This document shows positions 37,628-45,588 of a stretch of DNA of 52,541 nucleotides, one piece after another. The notes beneath the pieces were generated by a model. The model had not been told where the DNA came from. It saw nothing but the letters and a program-made list of their open reading frames with translations, and did no database searches. Within the stretch, counting starts at the first letter, position 1, and the number at the start of each line of letters is the position of its first letter. The position numbers were made by a program, and so were the translations under genes. The stretch is from Desulfobacteraceae bacterium. GTDB lineage: Bacteria > Desulfobacterota > Desulfobacteria > Desulfobacterales > JAABRJ01. The DNA lies in assembly GCA_022340425.1 (NCBI GenBank), contig JAJDNY010000031.1:1-52541 (forward strand), read 5' to 3'.

Positions 37628-38554
37628 TTACGGTGTCTGGTCGAGGCCCAGGCGCCTGGCCAGCTCCCGCACGCTGTCAAAATCACCATCCCGGGCCGCC
37701 ACGATGCCGGTCAGATCCGCCGCTTCAAGAATTTTACGGTCCTCGAAATTCAGCAGGTCGAGCTTCAACAGGGCGGTCGAGATGGTCTCCAGCAGGTGCG
37801 GGTCAAGGCCGGAGCGGGCTGAAAAAACCCATCCCGGGTACCAGGGCGTGGCGGCCACCACCCGCAGGTCGGAAAGATCGATGCGGTCGGCCAGCACCTC
37901 CAGGGCACCCTCGCGCACCGTGCCGATATCGTATTTTCCGGCCAACACCGCCATGACCACCCGTTCTTGTTTGCCCGCGACCCCCGGGGCGAAGGCGATT
38001 TCGGCGAAATCCGCGGGCTCGATGCCGCTGTCCCTGAAAAGCCCCAGGGGATAGAGGTAGCCCCCGGAGGAGCTTGGGGCGACCGCAATCCAGCGTTTGC
38101 CGCGGCAGTCGGCAACCGTTCGGATTGCGGGGTTGTCCGCCCGGCAGATGATCTGCCCCCGGAAGAGACGCCCGCCGTAGGACTCCAGCGCCGCGGCAAA
38201 GGCACGGTTGCCATAGCGCCGGGCAGCGGTGATATAGAAAAAGGGGTTGCTGTAGGTGATGTCGATACGGCCCTGGCCGATCATTTCCAGGTGGCGGTCG
38301 AAGGAATCGGGGAACACCTGGCGGAATTTCAGGCCGGTCTGGCGCTCGAGATAGGCGACCAGAAGATGGTGCCGCTGATGGGAGGCCCGATGGGTGTATT
38401 GGGGCAGGTAGGCATAAGTCACCGCCTCCGGGTCCTCGGCGAGCCGCAGGGCCTCCCGCTGGGACAGGTCCACCGTCAGGGGCTTTTCCTGGGGGTCGCA
38501 CGCGGTTGTCAGCAGGCAGGCGAGGGTTAAGAGGCTCAGAAAAAAAGGTTGCAT
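37628..38554 (-). CDS. PhnD-like periplasmic binding lipoprotein
   Basis: The 308-residue protein has a lipoprotein signal peptide with lipobox LTTAC (Cys19) and a type 2 periplasmic-binding fold of the phosphate/phosphonate PhnD family (TYAYLPQYTHRASHQRHH, VAPSSSGGYLYPLGLFRDSG, GTVREGALEVLA). No ABC permease or ATPase follows; instead the next gene on the strand is a sensor kinase. It is therefore better read as a sensory binding protein for an oxyanion or phosphonate-like ligand than as a transport component. The ligand is unknown. ATG at 38554 follows GGAGTGG. Confidence 0.85.
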   Translation of the reverse strand: MQPFFLSLLTLACLLTTACDPQEKPLTVDLSQREALRLAEDPEAVTYAYLPQYTHRASHQRHHLLVAYLERQTGLKFRQVFPDSFDRHLEMIGQGRIDITYSNPFFYITAARRYGNRAFAAALESYGGRLFRGQIICRADNPAIRTVADCRGKRWIAVAPSSSGGYLYPLGLFRDSGIEPADFAEIAFAPGVAGKQERVVMAVLAGKYDIGTVREGALEVLADRIDLSDLRVVAATPWYPGWVFSARSGLDPHLLETISTALLKLDLLNFEDRKILEAADLTGIVAARDGDFDSVRELARRLGLDQTP

Positions 38555-38702
38555 GCCGCCACTCCCATTTTTAAAAAAATTATGGCATCGGCGGCGGTCT
38601 TTGGCAAGCGTCTTTTCACGCCGGGCTGCGGGAGAATGCGCGCTTCCGCGGCGGGGCCGGAAACCGGGGCGGCATCCGGCGCCCGTCGCGGGCCGGCTGA
38701 AC

Positions 38703-39476
38703 TCAGAACGCCTTGGGCGGTTTCAGGGGGTGCTCCCGGGTGGTCTGCACACGATCCGAAAAGAGCTTGGCGCAGGTGGGGCAGTAGCGGTGGTGGATCT
38801 TGACGTCCGGGTGCGGCAGGGTGCGCTTGTGGATGTGGTCCAGGAAGCGGGGGGTCGCGAAGCGCTTGCCGCAGCCCTCGCAGATGCTCAAGGGGTGCTG
38901 GCCGATTATCTCGTCGCGGATGCTGATGGTGCGCACATCCTCCGTGTCCACGACCCGGATGACCCCGGTCGGGCAGATGTTGGCGCAGGTGCCGCAGCCG
39001 ATGCAGAGCCCCTCCACCGGAACCACGAAGTCGCGCCCGTCGCGCTTCACCATCTTGAGGGCCCCGGGGCCGACGATTTCCTTGCAGACCCGGATGCACA
39101 GGCGGCAGCGGATGCAGCCGTCGGGCCGCGGCCCCAGGTCAATATCGAAGGCATCGGCCAGCTGCCGGATTTTTTCCGATTGGGGTGCCATCTGCAGCAG
39201 GTTGCGGAAGGCTTTGCTGCGCGCCCGGACAACGCTTGGCGATCGGGTTTTGACCACCAGGCCGTCCTTGACCTTGAGGATGCAGGAGAGCAGGGTCCCG
39301 GTTTTGCCGCTGTGCACCGGCACCTCCACCGCGCAGAGCTTGCAGGCGCCGGAAGGCTTGAGGGCCGGGTGAAAACAGAGGGTGGGGATCGGGATGGCGT
39401 TGGCGCGCGCCACCTCAAGAACGGTCATGCCCTCCCGGGCTTCGTACTCCTGGTCGTCGATAACGATTTTCAGCAT
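38703..39476 (-). CDS. NuoG/HoxU-like [2Fe-2S]/[4Fe-4S] electron-transfer subunit
   Basis: The 257-residue protein resembles the N-terminal part of NuoG, HoxU and bifurcating hydrogenase diaphorase subunits. A [2Fe-2S] domain has cysteines in TLCFHPALKPSGACKLC and LLSC. Two [4Fe-4S] motifs follow: CIRCRLCIRVCKE and CIGCGTCANICPT. The C-terminus adds a four-cysteine module (CEGCGKRFATPRFLDHI to CPTCAKL) also found at the end of the flavoprotein at 40456-42612. It likely passes electrons between that flavoprotein and the molybdenum subunit. Start at 39476 (MLKIVIDDQEYEA); the frame opens at 39557 but that would include palindrome-flanking sequence. Confidence 0.88.
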   Translation of the reverse strand: MLKIVIDDQEYEAREGMTVLEVARANAIPIPTLCFHPALKPSGACKLCAVEVPVHSGKTGTLLSCILKVKDGLVVKTRSPSVVRARSKAFRNLLQMAPQSEKIRQLADAFDIDLGPRPDGCIRCRLCIRVCKEIVGPGALKMVKRDGRDFVVPVEGLCIGCGTCANICPTGVIRVVDTEDVRTISIRDEIIGQHPLSICEGCGKRFATPRFLDHIHKRTLPHPDVKIHHRYCPTCAKLFSDRVQTTREHPLKPPKAF

Positions 39477-39563
39477 GTTACTTCTCGGTCTTTCCGGGGT
39501 TTGCAACCCGTCGCGCATGGATGCTTCATCAATCTTGATGAGGCGGTAAAGAATCAAAAACCA

Positions 39564-39687
39564 GACGGTTTCGAAAAAAGTTCAAGCTCAAGGCGCGCAA
39601 ATCTCGAGGAGTGAGGCGTACTATTGTACGCCGCAGCGACTTCGAGATGCAGCGCAACGCAGAGATTGGGCTTTTTGCGGAACCGTC
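39564..39687. repeat. 124-bp imperfect palindromic intergenic element B
   Basis: Outer arms GACGGTTTCG and CGGAACCGTC pair, the arms continue with many matches (AAAAAG/CTTTTT, ATCTCGA/TTCGAGAT), and the core GGCGTAC-TATT-GTACGCC is a perfect stem at 39615-39632. It fills the gap between the CBS-domain gene and the HoxU-like gene and overlaps the CBS stop codon by two bases. The size and position resemble element A though the sequence is different; both look like dispersed palindromic repeats. Confidence 0.75.
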
Positions 39688-40135
39688 AGTCTTGGTCGGC
39701 CTCGTGCAGGTCGGAGATGTAGTCCTGCAGGTAGTGCAGCTCCGCCGTCAGGCCGTCGATTCGCTGACGCACCAGAGCCGCCAAGGGCAGGACGCCCGCC
39801 AGCCGTCCGGCGTCCACCACCACCAGATGGGTGGCATCCGCCTGGAGCACGGCGTCCACCACACTGGCCAGCTCTGCCTCCGCTTCGGCCACCACCGGCT
39901 GGCGGGTCATGACCTCCTGCACCAGAATGTCGCTCAAAGTCCGCCCCCGATGCGCCAGCAGGCAGTGCAGCACCTCACGCTCGCCAAAGACCCCCACCGG
40001 GGTTTCCCCCGCGGTGGCGATCAGGACGCGGGTCTGCGACGTCTGCAACTGCTCGATGGCCGCCGCCACCGTCCCGGTTTGCGGCACGCTGTGGTCGATA
40101 TGATCCACTTGGCCCAGCAGGTCCTTGATTTTCAT
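39686..40135 (-). CDS. CBS-domain pair protein
   Basis: The 149-residue protein consists of two CBS motifs (a Bateman module), which usually bind adenosine ligands such as AMP, ATP or NADH. The segments VPQTGTVAAAIEQLQ with VLIATAGETPVGVFGEREVL form the first, and VMTRQPVVAEAEAELASVVDA with THLVVVDAGRLAGVL the second. It has no catalytic domain. Its place inside the redox cluster suggests it monitors cellular energy or redox state for that enzyme, which is inference. Start ATG 40135 (MKIKDLLG); upstream extension of the frame to 40330 overlaps the next gene and is not coding. Confidence 0.85.
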   Translation of the reverse strand: MKIKDLLGQVDHIDHSVPQTGTVAAAIEQLQTSQTRVLIATAGETPVGVFGEREVLHCLLAHRGRTLSDILVQEVMTRQPVVAEAEAELASVVDAVLQADATHLVVVDAGRLAGVLPLAALVRQRIDGLTAELHYLQDYISDLHEADQD

Positions 40136-40163
40136 AGGCTTTTCTCGGGCGCCGGCGCCCGGT

Positions 40164-40376
40164 CTACTCCTCCAGCGGCCGCAGACAGTCCTGGGGCAGG
40201 CGGTGGGTACCCTTGCCGTCCAGGCTGACCTCCACCAGTTGATCCGGATCGTTGATCGAGGTGTCCGGGTCGGTGATGATCCCGTGAGCCCCGACATATT
40301 CGTCCATGTAGGACGCCCAGCCCTCGTCACCGGATTTGCGAAAAACCTCGACCCGCTGACCTCTGCGAAATGCCAT
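40164..40376 (-). CDS. Small 70-residue protein of the redox cluster
   Basis: The protein begins MAFRRGQRVEVFRKSG and has alternating strands (VEVF, GAHGIITDP, QLVEVSLDG, HRLPQDCLRPLEE), which suggests an SH3- or KOW-like small barrel. AAAGGAG is ten bases before the ATG, so it is clearly translated. I do not recognise the family. It lies 28 bases ahead of the CBS gene and 79 bases after the flavoprotein gene on the same strand, so it is probably cotranscribed and may be an accessory or regulatory factor. Confidence 0.75.
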   Translation of the reverse strand: MAFRRGQRVEVFRKSGDEGWASYMDEYVGAHGIITDPDTSINDPDQLVEVSLDGKGTHRLPQDCLRPLEE

Positions 40377-40455
40377 GGCGCTTCTCCTTTCTTGCCGGTT
40401 GGGTGCCGCTTTCAGCTATAGCCTGAAGCCCGGCCGGATGCAAGGCCGGCCCTGG

Positions 40456-42612
40456 TCAGACCGGCATGATGTCCACGTTGGCCTTCGCCGATTCCTTGCG
40501 GGCGCAAGCATCGCAGATGCGCCGGTCGTTGCTGACGGAGACGACCGTGCCGGTTTTCTTGCGGATGAAGTCCAGATAGCGCGCCGGTCCCAGGGTCGCG
40601 CCGCACTTTTCGCAGAACAGCAGCTTCTGCCGGTTGAGAATCGTGCCGCACAGGGAGAGGATCCGCTCGCCTTCCCGGTCTTCCATCTGCATGGCGCCGG
40701 TGGGGCAGTTGGCGGCGCAGGCCCCGCAGGTGATGCAGCGCTCGGCGGTGATCCGAAAGTCGGTTTTCACCGGGTGGTCAAAGTCAAAATAGCCCAGCTG
40801 CAGGGCGTTGACCCCCATCTTGTCGCGGCAGACCTCCACGCACTTGCCGCAGCGCAGGCAGATATCGCAGCGCAGGCAGCGACGGCTTTCCTCGCGCACG
40901 TCGTTTTCGGAGTAGCCCAGCTCCACCTGTTGATAGGTAGTGCGCCGGCGGTCGATGTTGAGCAGTGGCATTTCGGGCCGTTTGAGGACCATCTTGGTGC
41001 TCGCGGGGATATCGAAATAGGCCACCCGTCCACGCCTAACCGGCACCGGCGGCATCTTGGGCTGGGGAATGCCGCACAGAAAGCGGTCGATGGAATCGGC
41101 CGCGCGTTTGCCGCCGCCGATGGCCTCGATCACGGTGGCAGGACCGGTGACGGCATCGCCGGCGGCGAAAAACCCGGGGATAGAGGTCTCCATGGTGACC
41201 ATGTTGACCTGGATGGTGCTGCGCCGGGTCCACTCCAGGCCCTTCAGGCCGGTCATGCAGCTGTTGTCCACGCGCTGGCCGATGGCGCCGATGACGACGT
41301 CGGCCGGCATCACGAAGTCGCTGCCGGCAATCGGCACCGGGGACATGCGCGTGCTGCCCTCCTTGCGCACCAGCTCGGCCCGCAGGCACTGGAGGCCGGT
41401 CAAGCGGCCGTCCTCCCCGGTCAGACCGGTGGGGATGGTGAGAAAGGCCAGGCGCACGCCCTCCTCCTCGGCCTGCTCGACCTCCTCCTCGTCGGCCGGC
41501 ATCTCGGAGCGGGTGCGGCGGTAGGCGATCGTGACCTCCTCGCTGCCCAGTCGCAGGCAGGTGCGGGCCACATCGATGGCCACATTGCCGCCGCCGATGA
41601 TGACCGCCTTTTTGCCGGGCACCGTGCGGTCCCCCAGGGCCACGCGCTTGAGGATGTCGATGGCGTCCAGCACCTGGGGGAAGTCCTCCTCGCCCGGCAT
41701 ACCCATCTTGTAAGCGCTGTGACAGCCGATGGCGAAGAAGAAGGCGGCAAAGCCCTCGGCCTTGAGATCCTCCAGGGTCACGTCGCTGCCGAAGCGGGTG
41801 TTGAAACGGAATTCGACCCCCAACTCCTGGAGCATGGCGACTTCGCGGTCGATTACCTCGCGCGGCAAACGGTAGCGCGGGATGCCCACCATGATCATGC
41901 CGCCGGAGACCGGCAGGGCTTCGATCACCCGCACCCCGTAGCCCTTCAGTGCCAGGTAGTAGGCGGCGCTGAGGCCCCCGGGGCCGGCGCCGACGACGCA
42001 GACTTTTTGCTCCTTGGCCGGCCCCTGGGGCGGGTTCTTGTAGTGGCGTTCGGAAAGGGCGCGCTCGGCTGCGAAGGCCTTAAGGAATTTGATCGAAACC
42101 GGGGTGTCGATCCGTCCCCGGACGCACATGAACTCGCAGGGGCGGGTGCAGACCAGGCCGCAGACCCACGGAAAGGGGTTGTCGCGGCGGATCACCTCGA
42201 TGGCCTCGGCATCCCGCCCCAGTCCGATCAGGCTGACATAGGTGGGGACGTCGATGCCCGCCGGGCAGGCCATCTGGCAGGGGGCGGGGGCCAGCTTGAC
42301 GCAGTCGCGGGTGGCGCAGTTGTGGGTTTCGACATGGCTGCGGAACACCTCTTCGTGCGCGCTCAGGGCCGTCAGCACCTGACGGCCGGTTTCGACCCCG
42401 GCCGAGGACGGGGGGTCGTCCCGCAGGGAACCTGCCAACTCCCGGATGGCCGGTAGGTGGTCAGCCCCGGCGCGGCCCCAGGCGACGTCCTTGAGCAGAT
42501 CGAGGATTTCTTCGGTTATGCGCCGGTTCCAGGGGGTGGCCATACGGCCTGAGCCAAGCGTCTCCTCCAACTGGCGGATGAGAGCGGTTACCGGGCAGAT
42601 TGCATCGGACAT
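40456..42612 (-). CDS. GltD-like FAD/NAD(P) oxidoreductase with iron-sulfur domains
   Basis: The 718-residue protein has four parts. Residues 1-98 resemble the helical C-terminal domain of NuoF but without its cluster cysteines. Residues 99-165 are a GltD-type [4Fe-4S] domain (CQMACPAGIDVPTYV, CGLVCTRPCEFMC). Residues 200-520 carry FAD- and NAD(P)-binding folds (VCVVGAGPGGLSAAYY; VIIGGGNVAIDVARTC; FFAAGDAVTGPATV), as in glutamate synthase small subunit and NfnB. The C-terminus has ferredoxin-type clusters (CLRCGKC..C, CITCGACAANCPTG) and a four-cysteine module. It should exchange electrons between NAD(P)H and the molybdenum subunit. Start ATG 42612. Confidence 0.92.
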   Translation of the reverse strand: MSDAICPVTALIRQLEETLGSGRMATPWNRRITEEILDLLKDVAWGRAGADHLPAIRELAGSLRDDPPSSAGVETGRQVLTALSAHEEVFRSHVETHNCATRDCVKLAPAPCQMACPAGIDVPTYVSLIGLGRDAEAIEVIRRDNPFPWVCGLVCTRPCEFMCVRGRIDTPVSIKFLKAFAAERALSERHYKNPPQGPAKEQKVCVVGAGPGGLSAAYYLALKGYGVRVIEALPVSGGMIMVGIPRYRLPREVIDREVAMLQELGVEFRFNTRFGSDVTLEDLKAEGFAAFFFAIGCHSAYKMGMPGEEDFPQVLDAIDILKRVALGDRTVPGKKAVIIGGGNVAIDVARTCLRLGSEEVTIAYRRTRSEMPADEEEVEQAEEEGVRLAFLTIPTGLTGEDGRLTGLQCLRAELVRKEGSTRMSPVPIAGSDFVMPADVVIGAIGQRVDNSCMTGLKGLEWTRRSTIQVNMVTMETSIPGFFAAGDAVTGPATVIEAIGGGKRAADSIDRFLCGIPQPKMPPVPVRRGRVAYFDIPASTKMVLKRPEMPLLNIDRRRTTYQQVELGYSENDVREESRRCLRCDICLRCGKCVEVCRDKMGVNALQLGYFDFDHPVKTDFRITAERCITCGACAANCPTGAMQMEDREGERILSLCGTILNRQKLLFCEKCGATLGPARYLDFIRKKTGTVVSVSNDRRICDACARKESAKANVDIMPV

Positions 42613-42682
42613 GGTTTTTCCCTATATCGAATGGCGGCCGGGTTTCCCGGGCCTTGTGGCGCGGGTTCCCGGCAGAGGCCCG

Positions 42683-43198
42683 TTACAGATCGCTGTGCTC
42701 CAGGGCAGCGACCGCCTTGGCGTGGCGCTCACGGCGGATCTGGGTCATTTCCTCGACCTTGCCGAAATGCAGGCAATGAGAGGTGCAGATGGTGACGCAG
42801 GCCGGTTTGAGGCCCTGATCGACGCGGTCCATGCAATAGTCGCACTTGACGACTTTGCCGGTTTCCGGGTTCCACTGGGGAGCGCCCCAGGGGCAGGCCG
42901 AGATGCAGGTCTTGCAGCCGACGCAGAGGTTCTGGTCGACGAAGACGATCCCGTCGCTGGCGCGCTGCTGCATCGCGCCAGTGGGGCAGGCGGCCACGCA
43001 CCACGGGTTTTCACAGTGAAAACAGGGCATGAAGATGTAAGCTGCGCGGGGCAGGCCGCCGACCAGCTTGGGGCCGACGGCGATGATCTGGCACAGCTTC
43101 GGCCCCGGCGGCAGGCCCTTGTTGGCCTTGCACTGAATTTCGCAGGAGTGGCAGCCGATGCAGTTTTTGGTGTCCTGAAACAGATAGTATTTGCTCAT
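42683..43198 (-). CDS. Four-cluster ferredoxin-like subunit (DmsB/PsrB type)
   Basis: The 171-residue protein has the four cysteine groups of the DmsB/PsrB/HycB family of electron-transfer subunits: CIGCHSCEIQCK, CFHCENPWCVAACPTGA, CVGCKTCISACPWGAP and CDYCMDRVDQGLKPACVTIC. Each binds a [4Fe-4S] cluster. There is no signal peptide. It is encoded between the molybdopterin subunit and the flavoprotein, and should wire them together. Start ATG 43198 is behind GGAGG. No NrfD/PsrC-type membrane anchor gene is present. Confidence 0.94.
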   Translation of the reverse strand: MSKYYLFQDTKNCIGCHSCEIQCKANKGLPPGPKLCQIIAVGPKLVGGLPRAAYIFMPCFHCENPWCVAACPTGAMQQRASDGIVFVDQNLCVGCKTCISACPWGAPQWNPETGKVVKCDYCMDRVDQGLKPACVTICTSHCLHFGKVEEMTQIRRERHAKAVAALEHSDL

Positions 43199-43258
43199 GC
43201 GTGATTTTCCTCCAGATGCCCGCCGACCGACCCGGCTGAGCGTCGTTTCAAATCCGGT

Positions 43259-45343
43259 CTAGGCGGCCTTCACCGTCACAAAGGTTTCGTGGTAGGCCGG
43301 GCTACCGCCGACCTTGTCGTAGATATTTTCCTGCAGCAGGCTGTCCGATATCCCGCGGTTGTATGCGCGCGCGGCCCGCTTGGCCTCGTGCCCAAAACCG
43401 TGCAGGATGAAGAGCGCCTCGGGGTGGATCAGGTCGGTCACGAAGGCCTTGACCCGGCCGCTGCCGCATTTGGAGGCGATTTCGATCTCGTCGTTGTTTT
43501 TGATGCCCAGTGCCGTGGCCCGTTGGGTGTTGATCCAGGCCACGTTTTCCGGGCAGAGTTCGTTCAGATAGGGGTTGTTCTGGGTGGAGACGTGGGTGTG
43601 CAGCGCCAGCCGCCCGGTTATCAGCCGGAATTGGTTTTCAGGGGGGCTGGGCATGGGGCTGTAGGCCGGAAAAGATTCGAAGCCGGCGTCCTCCAGGAGC
43701 GACGAGCGGAACTCGATTTTGCCCGACGGGGTTTTCAGTTTCAGCCCGTCCGCGCGGTCCCAGAAAATCGGGCCTTTGCCGTAGGCCACGAAGCCCTTGG
43801 CGGCGAAGTCGGCCTGGCTGAAGCCGGTGTCGGCCAACTGCCAGTCCACCAACTCCTCCATGCTGTTGTACGGGAAGAAGTGGCCGATGCCGATGCGCTC
43901 GCCGATCTGCTTGAGGATCATGGCGCCCTCACGGGTGTCGTAGCGCGGCGGCACCACCTGTTTGCGCAGAAACATCTGGGGGTTGAGGCCGTTGGCCTGC
44001 TGGATGCAGTCGGTGCGCTCCAGGTAGGTGGACTCCGGCAGGATCACGTCGGCGTACCAGGCGATGTCGCTGTAATTGATATCGATGGCCACGATCAGGT
44101 CCAGCTTTTCCAGCGCCTGCTTGGTCAACGCCGATTGGGCGATGGACATCAGCGGGTCCAGACGGTAGGCGATCAGGGCCTTGACGGGGTAGGGGTCCTC
44201 GTTGAGGATGGCAAACGGCAGCACCTGGATGGTGCCATGGTTGGGGTCCGGCAGTGGGAAGTCGGGAGTGCCGACCTTGTCGCAGCGGGGCACCGTGATT
44301 TTCGGGAACTGCTGGGAGGCCAGTTTGGCGGCGGGCTTGCCGCCGACCTCACCGGGACCTTTCTTGAAAAAGATCCCGCCCTTGGTCTCCACGCTGCCCA
44401 TCAGGCTGTTGAGCATCAGGATCGAGCGGCGCATGTGGATCTCGTTGACATGGTGCGCGCCACGGTAGCCGTAGTGGAAAATCACCGACGGCTTGTCCTG
44501 GCTGATCTCCCGGGCCAAGGCGACGATTTCCCCTGCGGGAATGCCGGTTTCGGTTTCGGCCCACTCCGGGGTGTAGGGTTCCACAAACTCCTGGAGGTCG
44601 CTGAAGCCCAGCACCCAGCGGTTCACGAAGGCGACATCGTAGAGGCGCTCCTTGATGATGACGTGGATCAAGGCGTAATTGAGCGCCAGGTCGGTGCCCG
44701 GGCGGACCATCCAGTAGCGCTGGGCCTTGGTGGCGGTGACGGTCACGCGGGGGTCGATGTAGGTCATTTTGGCCCCGCCCTCCATGGCCTTCAGCAGGTT
44801 GTTGACCTCCTTGACCGAGATGGCCTCGAAGAGGTTGCGGCCGTAGAGCACGATGTGTTTGGTGTTCTTGTAATCGATGCCCATCTGGCCGTCGGTGTAG
44901 CCGAACAGGCTGCGGCAGGCGGTGTTGACCGAGCCCTTGCAGAGGGCGTCGTGGGTGAAGTGATTGGGTGAGCCGATGGCTTTCATAAACGTCTTGCTGA
45001 CGTGGGTGGCCAGCTGGGTGCGTTCGCCGAGCGCCACGCTGTGGCCGCCGTAGGTTTCAATGACCTTTTGGAGCTTTTCGGCAACATAGTCCAGGGCCTC
45101 GTCCCAGGTGGCTTTGCGCCACTGGCCTTCGCCCCGATTACCAACGCGGATCAGCGGCGTCTGAACCCGCTGCTGGTCATAGAGCAGGGAGATGCCGGCC
45201 GCACCCCGCGGACAGAGGCTGCCCTCCATGCCGGCGACGTGTGGGTTGCCCTCGATCCAGCGGACCTGGCCGTCTTTGGCCTGGACCTTGATCGGGCAGC
45301 GGACTGAACACATAAAACACAGACTGTAGACCTCCTGTTCCAT
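43259..45343 (-). CDS. Cytoplasmic molybdopterin oxidoreductase, PsrA/PhsA-like
   Basis: The 694-residue protein is the catalytic subunit of a DMSO-reductase-family enzyme with a bis-MGD molybdenum or tungsten site. An N-terminal [4Fe-4S] cluster is bound by Cys9, Cys12, Cys16 and Cys44 (CFMCSVRC, CPRG). Cys135 in HDALCKGSVNTAC is placed like the metal-ligating cysteine of polysulfide/thiosulfate reductases. The MGD segments VLYGRNLFEA, YIDPRVTVTA and WYADVILPESTYLERTD are present. There is no Tat signal, so it is cytoplasmic, unlike PsrA/PhsA. The substrate is unknown; a sulfur compound or other small oxidant is possible. ATG 45343 follows AGGGGG. Confidence 0.92.
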   Translation of the reverse strand: MEQEVYSLCFMCSVRCPIKVQAKDGQVRWIEGNPHVAGMEGSLCPRGAAGISLLYDQQRVQTPLIRVGNRGEGQWRKATWDEALDYVAEKLQKVIETYGGHSVALGERTQLATHVSKTFMKAIGSPNHFTHDALCKGSVNTACRSLFGYTDGQMGIDYKNTKHIVLYGRNLFEAISVKEVNNLLKAMEGGAKMTYIDPRVTVTATKAQRYWMVRPGTDLALNYALIHVIIKERLYDVAFVNRWVLGFSDLQEFVEPYTPEWAETETGIPAGEIVALAREISQDKPSVIFHYGYRGAHHVNEIHMRRSILMLNSLMGSVETKGGIFFKKGPGEVGGKPAAKLASQQFPKITVPRCDKVGTPDFPLPDPNHGTIQVLPFAILNEDPYPVKALIAYRLDPLMSIAQSALTKQALEKLDLIVAIDINYSDIAWYADVILPESTYLERTDCIQQANGLNPQMFLRKQVVPPRYDTREGAMILKQIGERIGIGHFFPYNSMEELVDWQLADTGFSQADFAAKGFVAYGKGPIFWDRADGLKLKTPSGKIEFRSSLLEDAGFESFPAYSPMPSPPENQFRLITGRLALHTHVSTQNNPYLNELCPENVAWINTQRATALGIKNNDEIEIASKCGSGRVKAFVTDLIHPEALFILHGFGHEAKRAARAYNRGISDSLLQENIYDKVGGSPAYHETFVTVKAA

Positions 45344-45588
45344 AAAACCCCCTGGTGCTGTTGCGCGTAATTAGGTTGTCGGTTTGCCTATTTTCCCGGG
45401 AGCGGGCCCCCCGGGTTTCGGGCTGCCCACGTCACGGCGAAAAAAAATTTACGTTTCGGGATCCCTCTGATATCCTCATTACCTCAAATTGATTCGATAT
45501 TAAATACCAAAAATAACAACCGCCCGTTCTTCAGACGCCAGGTCGCCCTGGGAGCCGGGTTGCGGGGGTCAAAGGCCGCAGCACCGAT
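45344..45588. promoter_or_regulatory. Divergent promoter region of the molybdoenzyme cluster
   Basis: These 245 bases separate the molybdopterin gene and the NadR-like gene. The stretch 45440-45520 is clearly AT-rich (GATATTAAATACCAAAAATAA and similar), unlike its neighbours, and probably contains promoters in both directions. No specific operator was recognised. Confidence 0.4.

Noticed and set aside
40375-42456. 693-codon plus-strand frame
   Set aside because: It mirrors the GltD-like gene on the minus strand and has no homology; GC-rich coding DNA gives long antisense frames.
43289-44971. 560-codon plus-strand frame
   Set aside because: Antisense shadow of the molybdopterin gene, whose cofactor motifs are unmistakable.
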